This document shows positions 49,977 to 61,723 of a stretch of 64,000 nucleotides of DNA, one piece after another. The notes under the pieces are model-generated. The model did not search any database, had not been told where the DNA came from, and was given only the letters and a program-made list of their open reading frames with translations. Numbering within the stretch: the stretch's first letter is position 1; each line of letters begins with the position of its first letter. The position numbers were made by a program, and so were the translations under genes. Source of the stretch: Hirudo medicinalis (taxonomy: Eukaryota > Annelida > Clitellata > Hirudinida > Hirudinidae); the NCBI GenBank assembly GCA_011800805.1, contig MPNW01000152.1, forward strand, positions 220,286 through 284,285, written 5' to 3'.

Positions 49977-50649
49977 TCTTCAATGTTTCCAAGTAGTTCC
50001 AGACAGTCTTAGATCGATTGAGCTCTTTGTCAATTTCCCTAATCGAATAATTTGCTATGAAGGCCTCAATCTGCCCACTCTCCAGCCATTTATAAAATAG
50101 TAATTTTAATAACTCAAATTAATTTTTAACTCTTTCTGGGTTTATATATCGATAATATTTTGATCGCTTAACCATCAAAAATTTCAAGTTTTATTGAATG
50201 TAAGATATGAGGATGTCCTCATGGTATTCAAACGGCCGTAAAATGCTATTTTGCATATTTTACAAGTTCTACTTGTTAAATTTATTTGAATTTTACAGGT
50301 CGTTTTGTAAACAATAAAGTGATGTTATGTATAAAATTTGGTAATATTGAACTTATATTTAGCGAGTTATTAAGAAATTATAGGGTGTCCTCATGGTTTC
50401 CTTCCTAACTGTATATCGAAAATCAATGCGACGAGACCGTCATACTTGGATGAACACCCCCTGTGGTCCTGGGGTGTCCTCAAATTTTTGGGTTAGGTGA
50501 ACGTATGAAAACCATTAGAAGATCGTATACATCAAATTACATCAAACTGTTCGAGATATCCACCAACCGATTATCTTATTGACGTACACCATATTTTGCA
50601 CCGAATACAATGCGTGGGAGACGATAGCATTCCTCCTCCAAAAATTGTG

Positions 50650-50890
50650 AGTGTCAAGGTGTTCAGCGTGTTCTTTGAACTTAAATCTTATAGAAAATGT
50701 TTGGGAGACTCTGATATGGCGGGTATATCATAATGTAAAACAATATTTAACCTTTGTGAAGTTGAAAGAGGTGATAATTGAAGCCTGAAAAGTCTCCCAA
50801 AAAGAGTACCTGGAACAATTGATGGCATCAATGAAATCAAAACGAGTTGAAATAAAAGAAAGACCGGACACAGTACATCATAATTACATT
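50650..50890 (+). mobile_element. Second Tc1 fragment, C-terminal transposase
   Basis: The plus strand reads LNLIENVWETLIWRVYHN, then VKLKEVIIEA, a stop, then SQKEYLEQLMASMKSKRVE, which is the end of a Tc1 transposase. It lies outside the right repeat of the neighbouring element and on the opposite strand, so it is a separate insertion. Confidence 0.75.
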
Positions 50891-51136
50891 TTATTTGAAT
50901 CAATAAAATTATTTGGAAACCTTATTATTACCCCAGATTAAAAGATGAATGCGAAAAACTTTTTGTTAACACATATCTCTAGAATTGATCAAAAATTGAA
51001 AAAACTTCCAAATTTGATAAACGTTCTTTGTCAAATAGTATAGCCAAATTTGGTTTTGTAAAAATAATTCATTCAAAAATAGTCGTATAAAATCAGTGCT
51101 CTCAAAGACTACAAATTAGTCGAATTGGGTGTAGAG

Positions 51137-52225
51137 CAGTGTTTCCTAACGTTGGGCCTAATTTGATTTTTTGGGGGAAATTTGAAATTTTGCACTTTGG
51201 GTTGGCATACCGATAGCATGTTTCACTTTCAACTTTCCAACAAACACAGTGCGTCAAATCAGTTTACAAAACTGAATACATTGAATAAACAAACGAATAA
51301 AACTCTTGCTGATGCCAAAGCAAAGATTTTTTGTTATTTGCCTCTGATTTTAGAGAATTTCTGATTTAAAAGAAATTGATTTTCCAGCATGGGTGATATA
51401 ACCATAACAAATATTTTATGGTATCGCAAATATTTCGTAGTACGCAGAAATTTAACTAAGTTTTTATATCTAAGATTTTATTTGTATTAACATTTCTAGT
51501 AATATAATTTAATTCAATGCTATAAAATATTTGCAATATATTGTGAAGTTTTTCCAGTAGTTATATCTTTATCGATATTTCTGCGATTTCCGGCATTTTG
51601 TATTTAAATATATAAAATTAAATTTCGTTTAATTGGATTTAGAGTATAATTAAAACATATTCTAAAAGGTAATTTTTGAAGAGTTCAAATATAATCTGTC
51701 TTTGCATAAACTGTCTCGCTCGACTAGATTTTGGTTTTTATGATAGTGAAGATTGAAACAAATCTGAAGTTACGGGAATGTTATAGCTTTCACAACCGTA
51801 TTTTGCAGGCCTATGCAGTCAATTTACAAGGCATTAACGCATTGCGTCAGAGGCGAAATCATGGTTGCAGAAATCAAGTCATGATTAAATTATACGGCAA
51901 TATTTCAAAATTTGAGAAAGTGCGTTTTTAAGAGGAATGAATCGTGAATGGAAATCAATAATTTTGATGGGGTTTTGAATAGATTTGAGGTTGTCTAAAG
52001 GCTCTTGAAAATGCCTTGTATTTTTCAAATTTCGATGATTTTGAAGGTGTTCTCAAGACGACCGGCTGATCACAATTACAGTGCCGCTATCAACACATGA
52101 AAAACACGGATTCATTTCTTATTTTTTTCTAAATTTTGTATTGCTTTAAGACTTAAGTGCGGCCCACCATATTCCGTGTCACGCCCCACCTTTGTTCCGC
52201 GGTCCACGGGTTCAGGATCATAGCT
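51137..52225. mobile_element. Possible decayed non-autonomous hAT element
   Basis: The left edge CAGTGTTTCCTAACGTTGGG looks like the usual hAT end, and the right side carries GCGGTCCACGGGTTCAGGATC, as in some hAT termini. No target duplication or transposase was found, so this rests on terminal resemblance only. Confidence 0.3.
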
Positions 52226-52229
52226 TTGG

Positions 52230-52809
52230 AGCAAGCTAACATTGCAGTCTGAAGTACAATTAAGTTATAAACACATCTTAAATAATGCAATATAATAATA
52301 TATAAAATGCCATAATAATATAATTATGTTGTCATTAATTACACATTTTCTAAAATATTTCAATGTATTATTTAACTTTTAGTGCTACAACAAACATATA
52401 TCGAAAATATAAACATAAATCGCAGCGTGAATCAGTGCGACATTTCGTTGCAGTAAAATATATTTATTCTAAAGTCCTTCTTGAGAATTGCCAATATTGC
52501 AGTAGTTTTTACATCTCATTTAAGCCAATCACATTTAATATTTAATGATTTGCATGCATTTAAATGCACTTTTTAATATGATGCCTATCAGATGTAGATT
52601 ATTTAATGCATGTAGTTTAGTTAATATTAATAAGCTGTTACTGTGATTTTTGAAGTCAATCGTTAATTTATGATAACATTTTTGTGAAGATTGTTTGGCC
52701 CGAAAATATTAATTGTTTATAATTGTCTCAACACCTATTGGAAATGGAAAAATGTAATGTAAAAGAAATATTTCAATATTAAATGTTGATCCTCAGTTCT
52801 TAAGCTGAG
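52230..52809. other. AT-rich upstream region of SETD4
   Basis: No other gene seen. It must contain the SETD4 promoter and 5' UTR. Confidence 0.4.
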
Positions 52810-54900
52810 ATGGGTAGGTGTCTAAGAAAAAGAAAATTGAGGAAGAAAGCAAGAACGAGCTGCGCTTTTTCTGATGACCTTAAAGATCTTTATCAATGGG
52901 TGATGCAAAAATCTTCCAGGATTAATATGTCATCTGTAACATTAAAGACTTTTCAAGGTCATTTTATGAGATTATTTACTTATTATTTTTCCTTACATAT
53001 TTACATTTTGATTAAGTACTTATTTTGCTTTAAATATAAATATCTTATATTTTACTTCAGATACAGGAAGAGGGGTCATGGCTAGAAAAGCTATAAATAG
53101 TGGTGACATAATAATATCAGTACCATGTGAATATTTTATAACCACTTCTTCAATTTCTAAAAGTCCTCTGAAATCTGTCATTGAAAGGTTTATAAGCAAC
53201 CTTAATTAATCAGTGAATACATTATAAATGAATGTAAACCTGGCAATGACATTAACCTCTAAATAATGTAGTTTCATTTACTGGTCTCCATTTAATTGTT
53301 ATCTGGATAGTTTTAATTGCTTTAACTAAGGCAGATTTTCTCTAATTTCTATGAAATTTAATGATTTTCAGATTTCAAACCAAGATTTCTCCCATTGAAG
53401 CATTATCTTTGTTTCTGTTGCATGAGAAATTTCTTGGAATGAAGTCTGAATGGCATCCTTATCTGGAAGCTTTGCCAAAGTTATTTTCGATGCCCATGAT
53501 GTGGAAGGACGATGAATTGCAACATCTGCCAGGCTGGATATTGTCAATGGTGAAAGATCAGAAGCATATTATCAGTAAATCGTTTCAGAAACTGAAAAAT
53601 CTTTTACTGGAGACATGCAATGAGTTTGGTGATAAATTCATGTTTGATGATTTCTTATGGGCCTGGGCTGTCATCAACAGCAGATCTGCTTACATGCCAC
53701 AACCTCATGAACCTTGGCTCAACCACGAGCCCAACAACTACGTCCTCATCCCATTCTTGGACATGTTCAATCACACGCCATCTGCAAGTGTTAGAAGTGT
53801 TTTGTTATTTTAGCAGTTTTCATAGATTTTAACTCAACAGCTGGTTTTGGCAGGTTGTAGCTGGTTTTATACCTACCTCCAAATGCTATGAAATAAGAAC
53901 AAATGTGCCTTTCAAAAAGTATGAGCAGGTCTTTATAAATTATGGAAATCATGACAATGTGGAGCTTTTGATCAACTATGGGTTTGTTTGCCCAAAAAAT
54001 CCTTTTGATTCCATAAGTTTTACCCTTGGTAAGACTTTCTGTCTTCTGTTAAGTTTCAGTAAAGCATGATTTGGCTGCTCCAACTAAATTTTGTACTAAT
54101 CGATCATTAATTCCTTTCATTTAAATAATGCAAATAATTGTTATACAGTTTTAATTATAAGTTATTATAATGCAAATAATTAGTGTAGTTTTAATTGTAA
54201 GTTATCATAATGAAAATAATTATTACATAGTTTTAATTGTAAGTTGTTACACAAAATTGACTTCTTAATATTCATTTTTAGATGAAGTTCTTACTGCTGC
54301 CAAGCATACCTGCTGTTTGAGAGTAGATGTGAATAAAAAATTAAAATTTATTGAAAGGAATGGTTACAACAAGTATTTCAATAATTTTGCATGTTTTTGA
54401 ATTTGATTATTAATGGTTCTTGAAAAATAATGCTTTTAAGGGGGTTTATTTTTACTGGAATTGCATCTCAATTTATTATATGTATTCGACTATTTATTTT
54501 AGAAATATGCTTATCTCTCGTGAAGGAGTTTCATGGAGTCTTCTAAGCACCCTCAAAGTTTTTAGTGCAAAGGAAATGTGGGTTTCTTGAAATTTCTAAA
54601 TATTTCTATTTCATTTATCGAGTTGTTTGTTTTGCAGTAAAGATGATCACCATCATCATCTTCTTCTAGAAGAGTTTGCTGATGAGAAAATTGTTGGGAA
54701 AGTTGTACATTATTTGGTGTCAAAGTTTCGACAATTGCCACCTGCAGACTATGTTAGTTTTTCACAATTGTAATGAGAGCCATTCATTGAAGTGGAGTGT
54801 TGTGTTTCAGAGTTTAAAAACATCTTCATTCAACATTTTTCTTGCCAACCAACTTTGCCTGGGCTTCCAAGAAATAACTACTACGGTTCTGTATTTGTGA
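52810..54900 (+). CDS. SETD4: SET domain protein SETD4 (8 exons, 412 aa)
   Basis: Exons 52810-52957, 53061-53187, 53372-53789, 53854-54028, 54282-54372, 54503-54577, 54638-54752 and 54811-54900 join in phase to 1239 bases ending in TGA. The basic N-terminus (MGRCLRKRKLRKKAR) is followed by the SET motifs GRGVMARKAINSGDIIISVP and, after the long I-SET insert typical of the RuBisCO-methyltransferase-like class, DFLWAWAVINSRSAY, FLDMFNHTPSA and YEQVFINYGNHDN. The AdoMet-binding Asn-His and the catalytic Tyr are kept, so it is probably an active lysine methyltransferase. The C-terminal region is helical, as in the substrate-binding lobe. Length is close to human SETD4. The exon-three donor (GTTAGA after GCAAGT) was chosen by phase. 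Confidence 0.92.
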
Positions 54901-55089
54901 GAATTAGATATACTTTTGCAGAAAACGAATCGTCTTAAAATAACAAAATTTATACATTTTAAGCTGCAGATCTGTTATTCTAAAAATAAATTAGTTAAAT
55001 GAAAAATAGATGGAAATCGGTTTGGTATTAATTATATTTTTTTATTAAATTAATTGATTACGGCAATTCAACTATGGTCGGTTTACCTG

Positions 55090-55500
55090 CCTAACGCCTC
55101 GAGCAACTTCAGCGCGTCGTCAATGCAGCTGCTAAAATCATAAACAAAAAACACGACCACGTCATTCCTCTTCACCGATTTCCATCGGCTATGCATTCGC
55201 CAAAGAATTGACTACAAAATCCCTTCACTCGTTTTCAAGTCTCTCTTGAGTCAAGCACCATCATACCTGCATTTCACTTGCACTGCACATATTCCTGCTA
55301 GGCGCGGGCTCAGATCAACAACCCTGGGTTCCCTCGTCAAATCATCTGCCCGACTTACGACACTGGATGGCAGGTCTATGGTGTTGGCCCGCAGATCTGG
55401 AATAGACTCCCCCTCGATTACCAACATTGATCCACCCGGATTTCACTCCGCCCTCAAAACCTTCCTCTTCAGAGAAAGCTTCCCTCTACATTAGTGGTCT
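55090..55500 (+). mobile_element. LINE 3' fragment (CR1/L2/Rex-like ORF2 end)
   Basis: Plus-strand frames, with shifts, read NHKQKTRPRH then SQAPSYLHFTC, RRGLRSTTLGSL, SSARLTTLDGRSM and GFHSALKTFLFRESF. This matches the C-terminal end of ORF2 after the reverse transcriptase in CR1/L2-type LINEs. It is 5'-truncated and lies between SETD4 and ZDHHC16. Confidence 0.7.
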
Positions 55501-55816
55501 TGAAGTTCTGTTGAACATACGCCACTCTAATCTAACTCTGCATCGTTATCATTATCGTGAACGCAAATGAGCGTTGCGGATGAAGCTGTGTCCGTGTTTA
55601 AAAATAGCCTAGCAACTGGTTTTAGAAAATGAAGATTGATCTGATTTAATCTGTAATAATTAACAAATTTAATGATTGGAATCTGAAGCAGAAAATAAAT
55701 TTGCCGAATTTCAGGCATCACAGTTGGCATCACACCAGTCATTGTTTACACATGCCTTCAAGAACGTTGGGTTGGGGTTGGGCCGTCGGCGAACCTTTCA
55801 GCGGTTTTGCTTCAAG

Positions 55817-57676
55817 ATGAAGTCTTACGCAGAAACTAAGATATTTCTTTATAAAATAACTTTATATTCCCTATTTTACAATTCATTATGCTCTTTTTCA
55901 ATGGTCTGTGACACGCTAATGGAACCGTGCATCCGGTGCGTCGACCGTTTCGTCAAATATTTGGGAATGGTATTTAGCCAAATATTTTTAATTTGTTAAA
56001 ATTTTCGTGATGTAAATAAGTGGCAACATTTGATCGACTGCAATTGTAATCTGAACAGATTTTTGTGACTCTCTTTGTGGTTCTTACTACCTCCGTTGTG
56101 ATCATATTCTATTTCTGTTTACTGCCAATAAAAATGGAAGAAGGACTTCACTGGACAGTGTTTCATCTGATATTTGGACACTGGCTTCTTATAAATGTCC
56201 TTTTCAATTACTTTAAAGCTGCTTTCACTTGCCCAGGTTACCCTTACTCAGTATGTTTTTAGTGAAATTCAATTGCTTTTACATCAGAAACATGACCGAC
56301 GTTAGTATTCACACAGACTCAAACAGATGTAACAACAATTTGTAAAAAGTGCATAATGCCAAAACCACCCAGAGCCCACCATTGCCGTGTTTGCAATAGA
56401 TGCATCCTGAGGATGGATCACCACTGCCGTAAATATTTACTTTACGTGGGATTCATGATCATGACAATTTGATTATTTGATGTGTCCTTGTAGCTTGGTT
56501 AAATAATTGTGTGGGATATCACAATCACCGTTACTTTTTCATGTTTTGTGTCTTCATGTTGATTGGATGTTCTTATGTTTCAATAAGTGCTTATCCACTC
56601 TTTAAGAAGCATTTCTATGGCAGCAAGGTAGGATATTAATTTTCAACATTGTACCTTAAAATGTTGTAATATCTTCTTAATTCATAGAGAGTGGGATGGC
56701 TTGGAATATTCTATCCAATATATCTCATAAAAAATTATTTATTTCCTGATACCTTTGAGGTATGTTTTTAATACCCTCTGCATCATCAGGTGAATAATTA
56801 CATTTTTACTGAAAACATTTTGCAGTATGAGGGCCCATTGCCTCAGAAGATGAACTCAGTCATTAGTTACCACAGTTTAATCATGTTTGAATTTCTTCTA
56901 TGTAGCACTGCTTGTCTTGCCCTTTTGGGTCTTGTTGTCTGGCATTTTAGGCTCATTAGTAAAGGAGAAACGAGTATTGAAATGTATTCAAACCTCTCTG
57001 AGAAAGCTCGATTGAAGGCTTTGGGACAGGTTGGACTCTAATGTCTATATTCATATATTTTATATATTATAATTATATTATATTATAAATATATATAATT
57101 GAAAATATGTGTGTGTGTATATATATATTCAATTGGATAAAATGGCAGAGTGTCAGGCATTTTGATTGGATAACGAGATATATTGTAATATAATTTATTA
57201 TTAATTAGATTAATATTAGATTAATATTATAATTTATTTTTAATTTAATGTTGCCAAACCTCATTCACGAAACAGACTAACCTAAGATAATTGTAAGTCA
57301 AATAAATTCTCACATAAATATTCTGCTTCAACCCAAGCAATGCCATGTAGAACATCTAGTAATTAATTAATTAATACGAATTAATATATAAATAAATAAT
57401 ACTAAGCAACACTAATTTCATTATTTAAAATTTTGTGTTTGCAGAAGTTTGTTAGCCCCTACAATCATGGATTTATTAACAACTGGAAATTATTTCTTGG
57501 TTTAACCCATGGAAGGTTATACTTTTACATTTTACCAATGAACAACCTAATTTAAGGATTTTCTTTGCAGGTCCCTAGTAAGACACATATTTTGTCCATC
57601 CTCTCACCATCCTTGTGGTGATGGAGTGCATTGGGAAATTGGTCGCCATGTGACATCTTATATGGAAATAGTTTAG
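55817..57676 (+). CDS. ZDHHC16: Palmitoyltransferase ZDHHC16 (8 exons, 347 aa)
   Basis: Exons 55817-55969, 56059-56250, 56317-56428, 56494-56627, 56688-56759, 56826-57029, 57445-57515 and 57571-57676 sum to 1044 bases in phase. Transmembrane segments flank the Cys-rich zinc domain ([20 protein letters not shown]), then DHHCPWLNNCVG. The catalytic DHHC Cys is the last complete codon before an intron. Later membrane helices and the GETSIE form of the TTxE motif follow, then [16 protein letters not shown]. The start is the first in-frame ATG (MKSYAETK). The aligned SLLYNSF-like segment (SLFYNSL) begins 16 residues in, so the N-terminus is shorter than in human. Acts in ER/Golgi membranes on cytosolic Cys residues. 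Confidence 0.92.
57050..57135. repeat. (AT)n/(GT)n microsatellite
   Basis: ATATAT runs with a short TGTGTGTG segment in ZDHHC16 intron six. Confidence 0.85.
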
Positions 57677-59032
57677 AGTGATGCCAAAATGTTCTGATCA
57701 CGAACTTTTGTTATTTTAATATTGTTGTTTTTAAATTAAAATCTTTATTTTTATAAGTGTTGTATAATCAGATAACCTAGGAGGTGACCTATTTGAACAT
57801 CAACAGATGATAGTTTTTTAACTTAGCTGGTAATTTTAATATGTGAGTAAGTTTATTATATTGAAGTCTCCGAAGCAGCGTAATGATACATTAACTTATT
57901 TTTATAGTTGTTAGGATAGAAGTAGAAACAGTGCACTTTGACTATTTTTACCTAAAGATTTGACGTTGCGGATATTGCTAAGATTTGAAATGACCTTGGT
58001 CATTATTATGAGTGTGGGGTGTCTTTCAGTTCACTGGGCTGGCAGACCATACCAGAAATCAGCTGAGATTTTGCAGGTGTGGGTATAGATCTGGAATGGT
58101 AGAAATGGACAGTAATTATTAATCGCGATTAATCCACCTTAGGTGTGGGCACTTAGCAGGCAATTGGTACACCTTGCGAGTCGATTAGTTTCGATTGAAT
58201 GTCTGCATTCAGATTTACTTGTTTTGGTCTTAAGAACATTATCGATATATATGAGATTTATGTAAACTTTTGATGAAGGTTATCTCAAGGTTGTTCTTGA
58301 CGCACGCGCTGAAAAGCAAACCTCGCAAGCTAGCTATAAACAGGTCAAAAGTTCGGATTTTGACTGAGCTGTTTTCATCGTTACAGTCGGAGTTGTTTGT
58401 ACGGGCTTTCGTTAAAAATTGTGATTGTTTGAGGGTTAGTTGTAAATTCATTCTTAGTTACTAATTCATCATTATTACAGCAAGCTCCAATATTGCCCGT
58501 GTCCTGACATTAATAGATTTTCGAAAATTCTGACTTGGAGCTTATTATGCCTCAGCTATTTGATGTGGTTATCTTATTTAAGCTTAAAAGCACATGATTT
58601 GTAAGAACGCAAAGTGCAACGAAATGTGGGGTGTTGAATCCTCAACTTCTAATGTCGAGCGATTGCTAAGTAATCTGAGCATAATTAATTTATTTGAAGA
58701 TTTACTTAATTAATTTAGTTTCGGTTCAATCCAATTTTAAATTTCTCCTGTTATTGCAATTGTGCATAGCGCAATAATCCCTTTCACCAAGCGCTCGATA
58801 TGAGCATTATTATCTGACGATATTTTGCGTTAGCCAAACTCCTTGGTGAGTATTATTTGCTGAAGCTAACGAGATCTGAACACTTTTGAATTTAGAAGAA
58901 AGCATAGACTCACCAAATAATAGAAAGCTTGTTGCATTTAAATAAACATTAATTAACATTACTGAATGTTGAGACTGAAAAATTGGATCAGAAATTTAGA
59001 TTACAGATCCATTTTTTCTATCAGACCTGAAA
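57677..59032. other. Intergenic, no gene recognised
   Basis: Between ZDHHC16 and the LDH-family gene. An inverted ATTAATCGCGATTAAT near 58117-58133 resembles hAT subterminal sequence seen near 11.7 kb. Nothing else is assignable. No UEV domain exon was seen upstream of the LDH-like start. Confidence 0.45.
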
Positions 59033-60887
59033 ATGACATCGACAGTTGCATCCAAGTTGTTTTCGCAAGTTATTCCTGATGACGTGCACTCAAAAGTGAA
59101 AGTAACCGTGGTTGGAGCGGGGAAGGTAGGAATGGCCGTGGCGTATTCCTTGCTTCTCCAGGTAATTTTATGACAATATCTAACAAACAAAATATCTATT
59201 TTTGTATATTCAAAAGTTTGGTTTTGAAGGGAAGTGCTTCGGAACTGGCACTCATTGACACTCAGTCTGACAAATTGAAAGGCGAAATGATGGATTTGCA
59301 GCACAGCCAGGCATTTCTAAAGACAACGAAAGTGTTGGCAAGCACAGGTATGTTATTTCTTGTCGATGAATTGAACAATTACAAAACTTTCTAATTTATT
59401 TTCTAGACTTTTCTGCAGCAAATGGTTCTCAAATCTGTGTTATAACGGCCGGGGCGAAAACGAAAACTGGTGAAAGTAACAAAGAGCTTCTTGAAAAAAA
59501 CTTAGCTGTTTTCAAGTGTAAGACCCATCTTAATCAAACCTTCAAAGTAATAGCTTTTACTAGTAATTCTCTTTTTCTTTTAGCGATTGTGCCAAACATC
59601 GTCAAGCACAGCCCCGAATGTATTTTAATCATCGTCTCAAAACCGGGTATGTTTATCGCTTTATTCTATAAAATTTTGTGCCAAAATGTTTTGTCTCATA
59701 TACTGAATTGAACAGCATTAAGTGATACTCATCATTCGATATAAAATTCAGTGGAAGCCTTGACATGGGCAGCTTGGAAGCTCAGCGGTTTCCCTCGAAA
59801 CAAAGTCATTGGTACTGGAACGATGCTGGATTCAAGCAGATTCAGATTTCTTCTCAGTGAAAAGATCGGCATTGCCCCGAAAAGTTGTCATGGATACGTG
59901 ATTGGAGAACTTGGTGATAATAGCGGTCAGTTAATTTTATGGAATAAAACCGTCTCATTCAGTCCTTTCAGGATTGATTTTTATTTGAATGATCACATTT
60001 AAGTTCATAATTGGTCCTAAGTCCTAGAGTATAAGTAAAAAAGAATTTAAAACCTTTTGGTAATGTTTTGTAGTAGGCACAATTTATGAGAAATTATCGT
60101 GTGAACGCAAAAATAATTTTATCTTGAAACAATGTTTCAGTGCCCGTTTGGAGTTCCGTGAATATCGCAGGAACTCGTTTAAAGGATCTACAACCTCACG
60201 TGGGTGAAGCAAATGATCCTGAAAACTGGAACAAAGTGCATCAGTCCGTCGTGGAATGGTAACATTGTATTTGTATTTAGCCGATATTTTGAGTGCTTTA
60301 TGTATCCGAATGGGATATGAAGGCACTTTTTAATCGATCTACCATTTGCATAGCGCCCCTACCAGAGGGCGTTCCCTGGCGGTGCAGGCCAGGTTGCGAA
60401 CACGACACGTTACGACTGTTGCTATTACTACCGCATGTAGGAACCATTCTATGCTACCCATTCGGCCAATCTGCATGCCTTTTAACCATTGTCGCTTCTA
60501 ACAATTCCTAATAAAATTTCTAGCATAATTTATTCCTTATTTAGTGCCGACGAAACGATTGCTCTGAAGGGATATACCAGTTGGTCCATCGGGATTATGG
60601 TGGCAACCTTGGTCAACTGCATCTTAAAAAATCAAAAGACCATATACGCTCTATCTACGCTTGTGAAGGTTAATTGAATAATCGCCTTTGTTGCATAATT
60701 ATCTTAAAGTTTTTGATGGCAGGGTTATCATGGGATTGAAGAAGAAGTCTTCTTGAGTTTGCCGTGTGTTGTTGGAGAGAAAGGAATCACTGCCGTGTTT
60801 AACCAAAACCTTGAAGAAAAAGAAGTTTACTTGTTGAGGAAATCGGCCAAACGCCTGTATGACATTGTAAAAGACATTCATCTCTGA
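59033..60887 (+). CDS. Lactate dehydrogenase family protein lacking catalytic residues (8 exons, 333 aa)
   Basis: Exons 59033-59161, 59230-59347, 59407-59517, 59584-59646, 59752-59925, 60141-60258, 60545-60668 and 60723-60887 give 1002 bases in phase, the usual LDH length. The Rossmann motif [12 protein letters not shown] and the NAD-selecting Asp (LALID) are intact, as are LDSSRFR (Asp and substrate-carboxylate Arg) and KGYTSWSIG. Three active-site positions differ: the loop Arg of GESR is Asn (GESN), SNP is SKP, and the proton-relay His of GEHGD is Leu (GELGD). It should therefore not reduce pyruvate normally. PVE after SKP, and FLSLPC near the end, resemble the degenerate LDH domain of UEVLD, but no UEV domain is visible. 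The reading frame is intact and an AATAAA lies at 61001. It may be a pseudoenzyme, or an enzyme of changed specificity. Confidence 0.88.
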
Positions 60888-61000
60888 ACTTGGCCATATT
60901 ACACCAGTTTTGGTTTTGTAATCTTACGCTCTTGTTTTGCTTGATCCCTTCCATTCGAAAGTTGATAGAATAATCCCTTTTTCACGTCTAACGGATTTGA

Positions 61001-61006
61001 AATAAA
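61001..61006 (+). terminator. Poly(A) signal AATAAA
   Basis: About 115 bases after the stop codon of the LDH-family gene, at a normal distance for the polyadenylation signal. Confidence 0.5.
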
Positions 61007-61723
61007 TTGTTGCATTGCACTGAGTTGCTTAGTCCAAGTTATAGAAAGAATTTATGACTTGCTGACACTATCAAGCTCCTACTTATTTATATTTTTCCAA
61101 CGAATTGAAAGAATCGGGTAGGAATTGAATATTATATATATAGAAAACAGCCAATTTAAATAAATATAAACGACAAATATTAAAAATATTTATAAAATAA
61201 AATTTATTGGCTTTAAATATTGTCTTTTAATCTGTGCCAATACCAGCTCTGAGGTAATAACTCAATAATCTAAGAGATTTGTTTTTGTTAACCAATTACT
61301 AATTTATAACAAATAATTTTGCTCGGCTGCATGTGCATTAGGATGGGTCGATCCACCATTGTTTCAACCAGACACTAATAAATTGATGCTCCTTGATCTA
61401 CTGATCACGAAAATAAATTACTTTCACATTTTATTTCATATCTAGGGCTCGCAACTTTGAAAAACCGGAGTTGTTACATACCGTATTTCCCCATGTATAA
61501 GATGCATTTTACATGAAAAACATTTCGCTCGAAAAAATCACGTTCTACTGGAGCAAATTTAAAAATAAGTGCATCTGACATTCAGCAACATCCCAATGTT
61601 TTCAAAGTTTTTAATTATGTTCCATATAATTGTTTGCAGCCGATCTCTAAAGAGACCTCCGCGCGCAGATTTTCAAAACATGATCATTCATGTACCCTAA
61701 TGTGCAGAAGGATGGGTCGTAAA
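61007..61723. other. No gene recognised
   Basis: AT-rich intergenic sequence. Confidence 0.45.

Larger units (their letters stand above)
48216..50411 (-). mobile_element. Tc1-like transposon, decayed, with two nested insertions
   Basis: Long imperfect terminal inverted repeats of about 54 bp: CAGTCAGGACGGAAACCATG at 48216 and, read inward from 50411, CAGTTAGGAAGGAAACCATG. Both continue with GGACACCC and ATAACTCGC-AAA. A TA dinucleotide adjoins the right end. Minus-strand transposase pieces are collinear: helix-turn-helix segments near 50100-49986 (REIDKELNRSKTVWNYL) and 49470-49400 (RPKKLTIRQQRHLVRKAN), the DDE core 49329-49063 (NIIFSDEKKFKLDGPDGHQF, ISVMIWGGIS), the second Asp block near 48950 (FQQDNAPIHISK) and the C-terminus 48580-48365 (ENIWGMLSRLVYNNGR). 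Without the two insertions it is about 1.46 kb, a normal Tc1 size. Frameshifts and stops make it inactive. Confidence 0.9.

Noticed and set aside
59033..60887. Functional L-lactate dehydrogenase
   Set aside because: Family and length fit, but the catalytic His, loop Arg and SNP Asn are all replaced.
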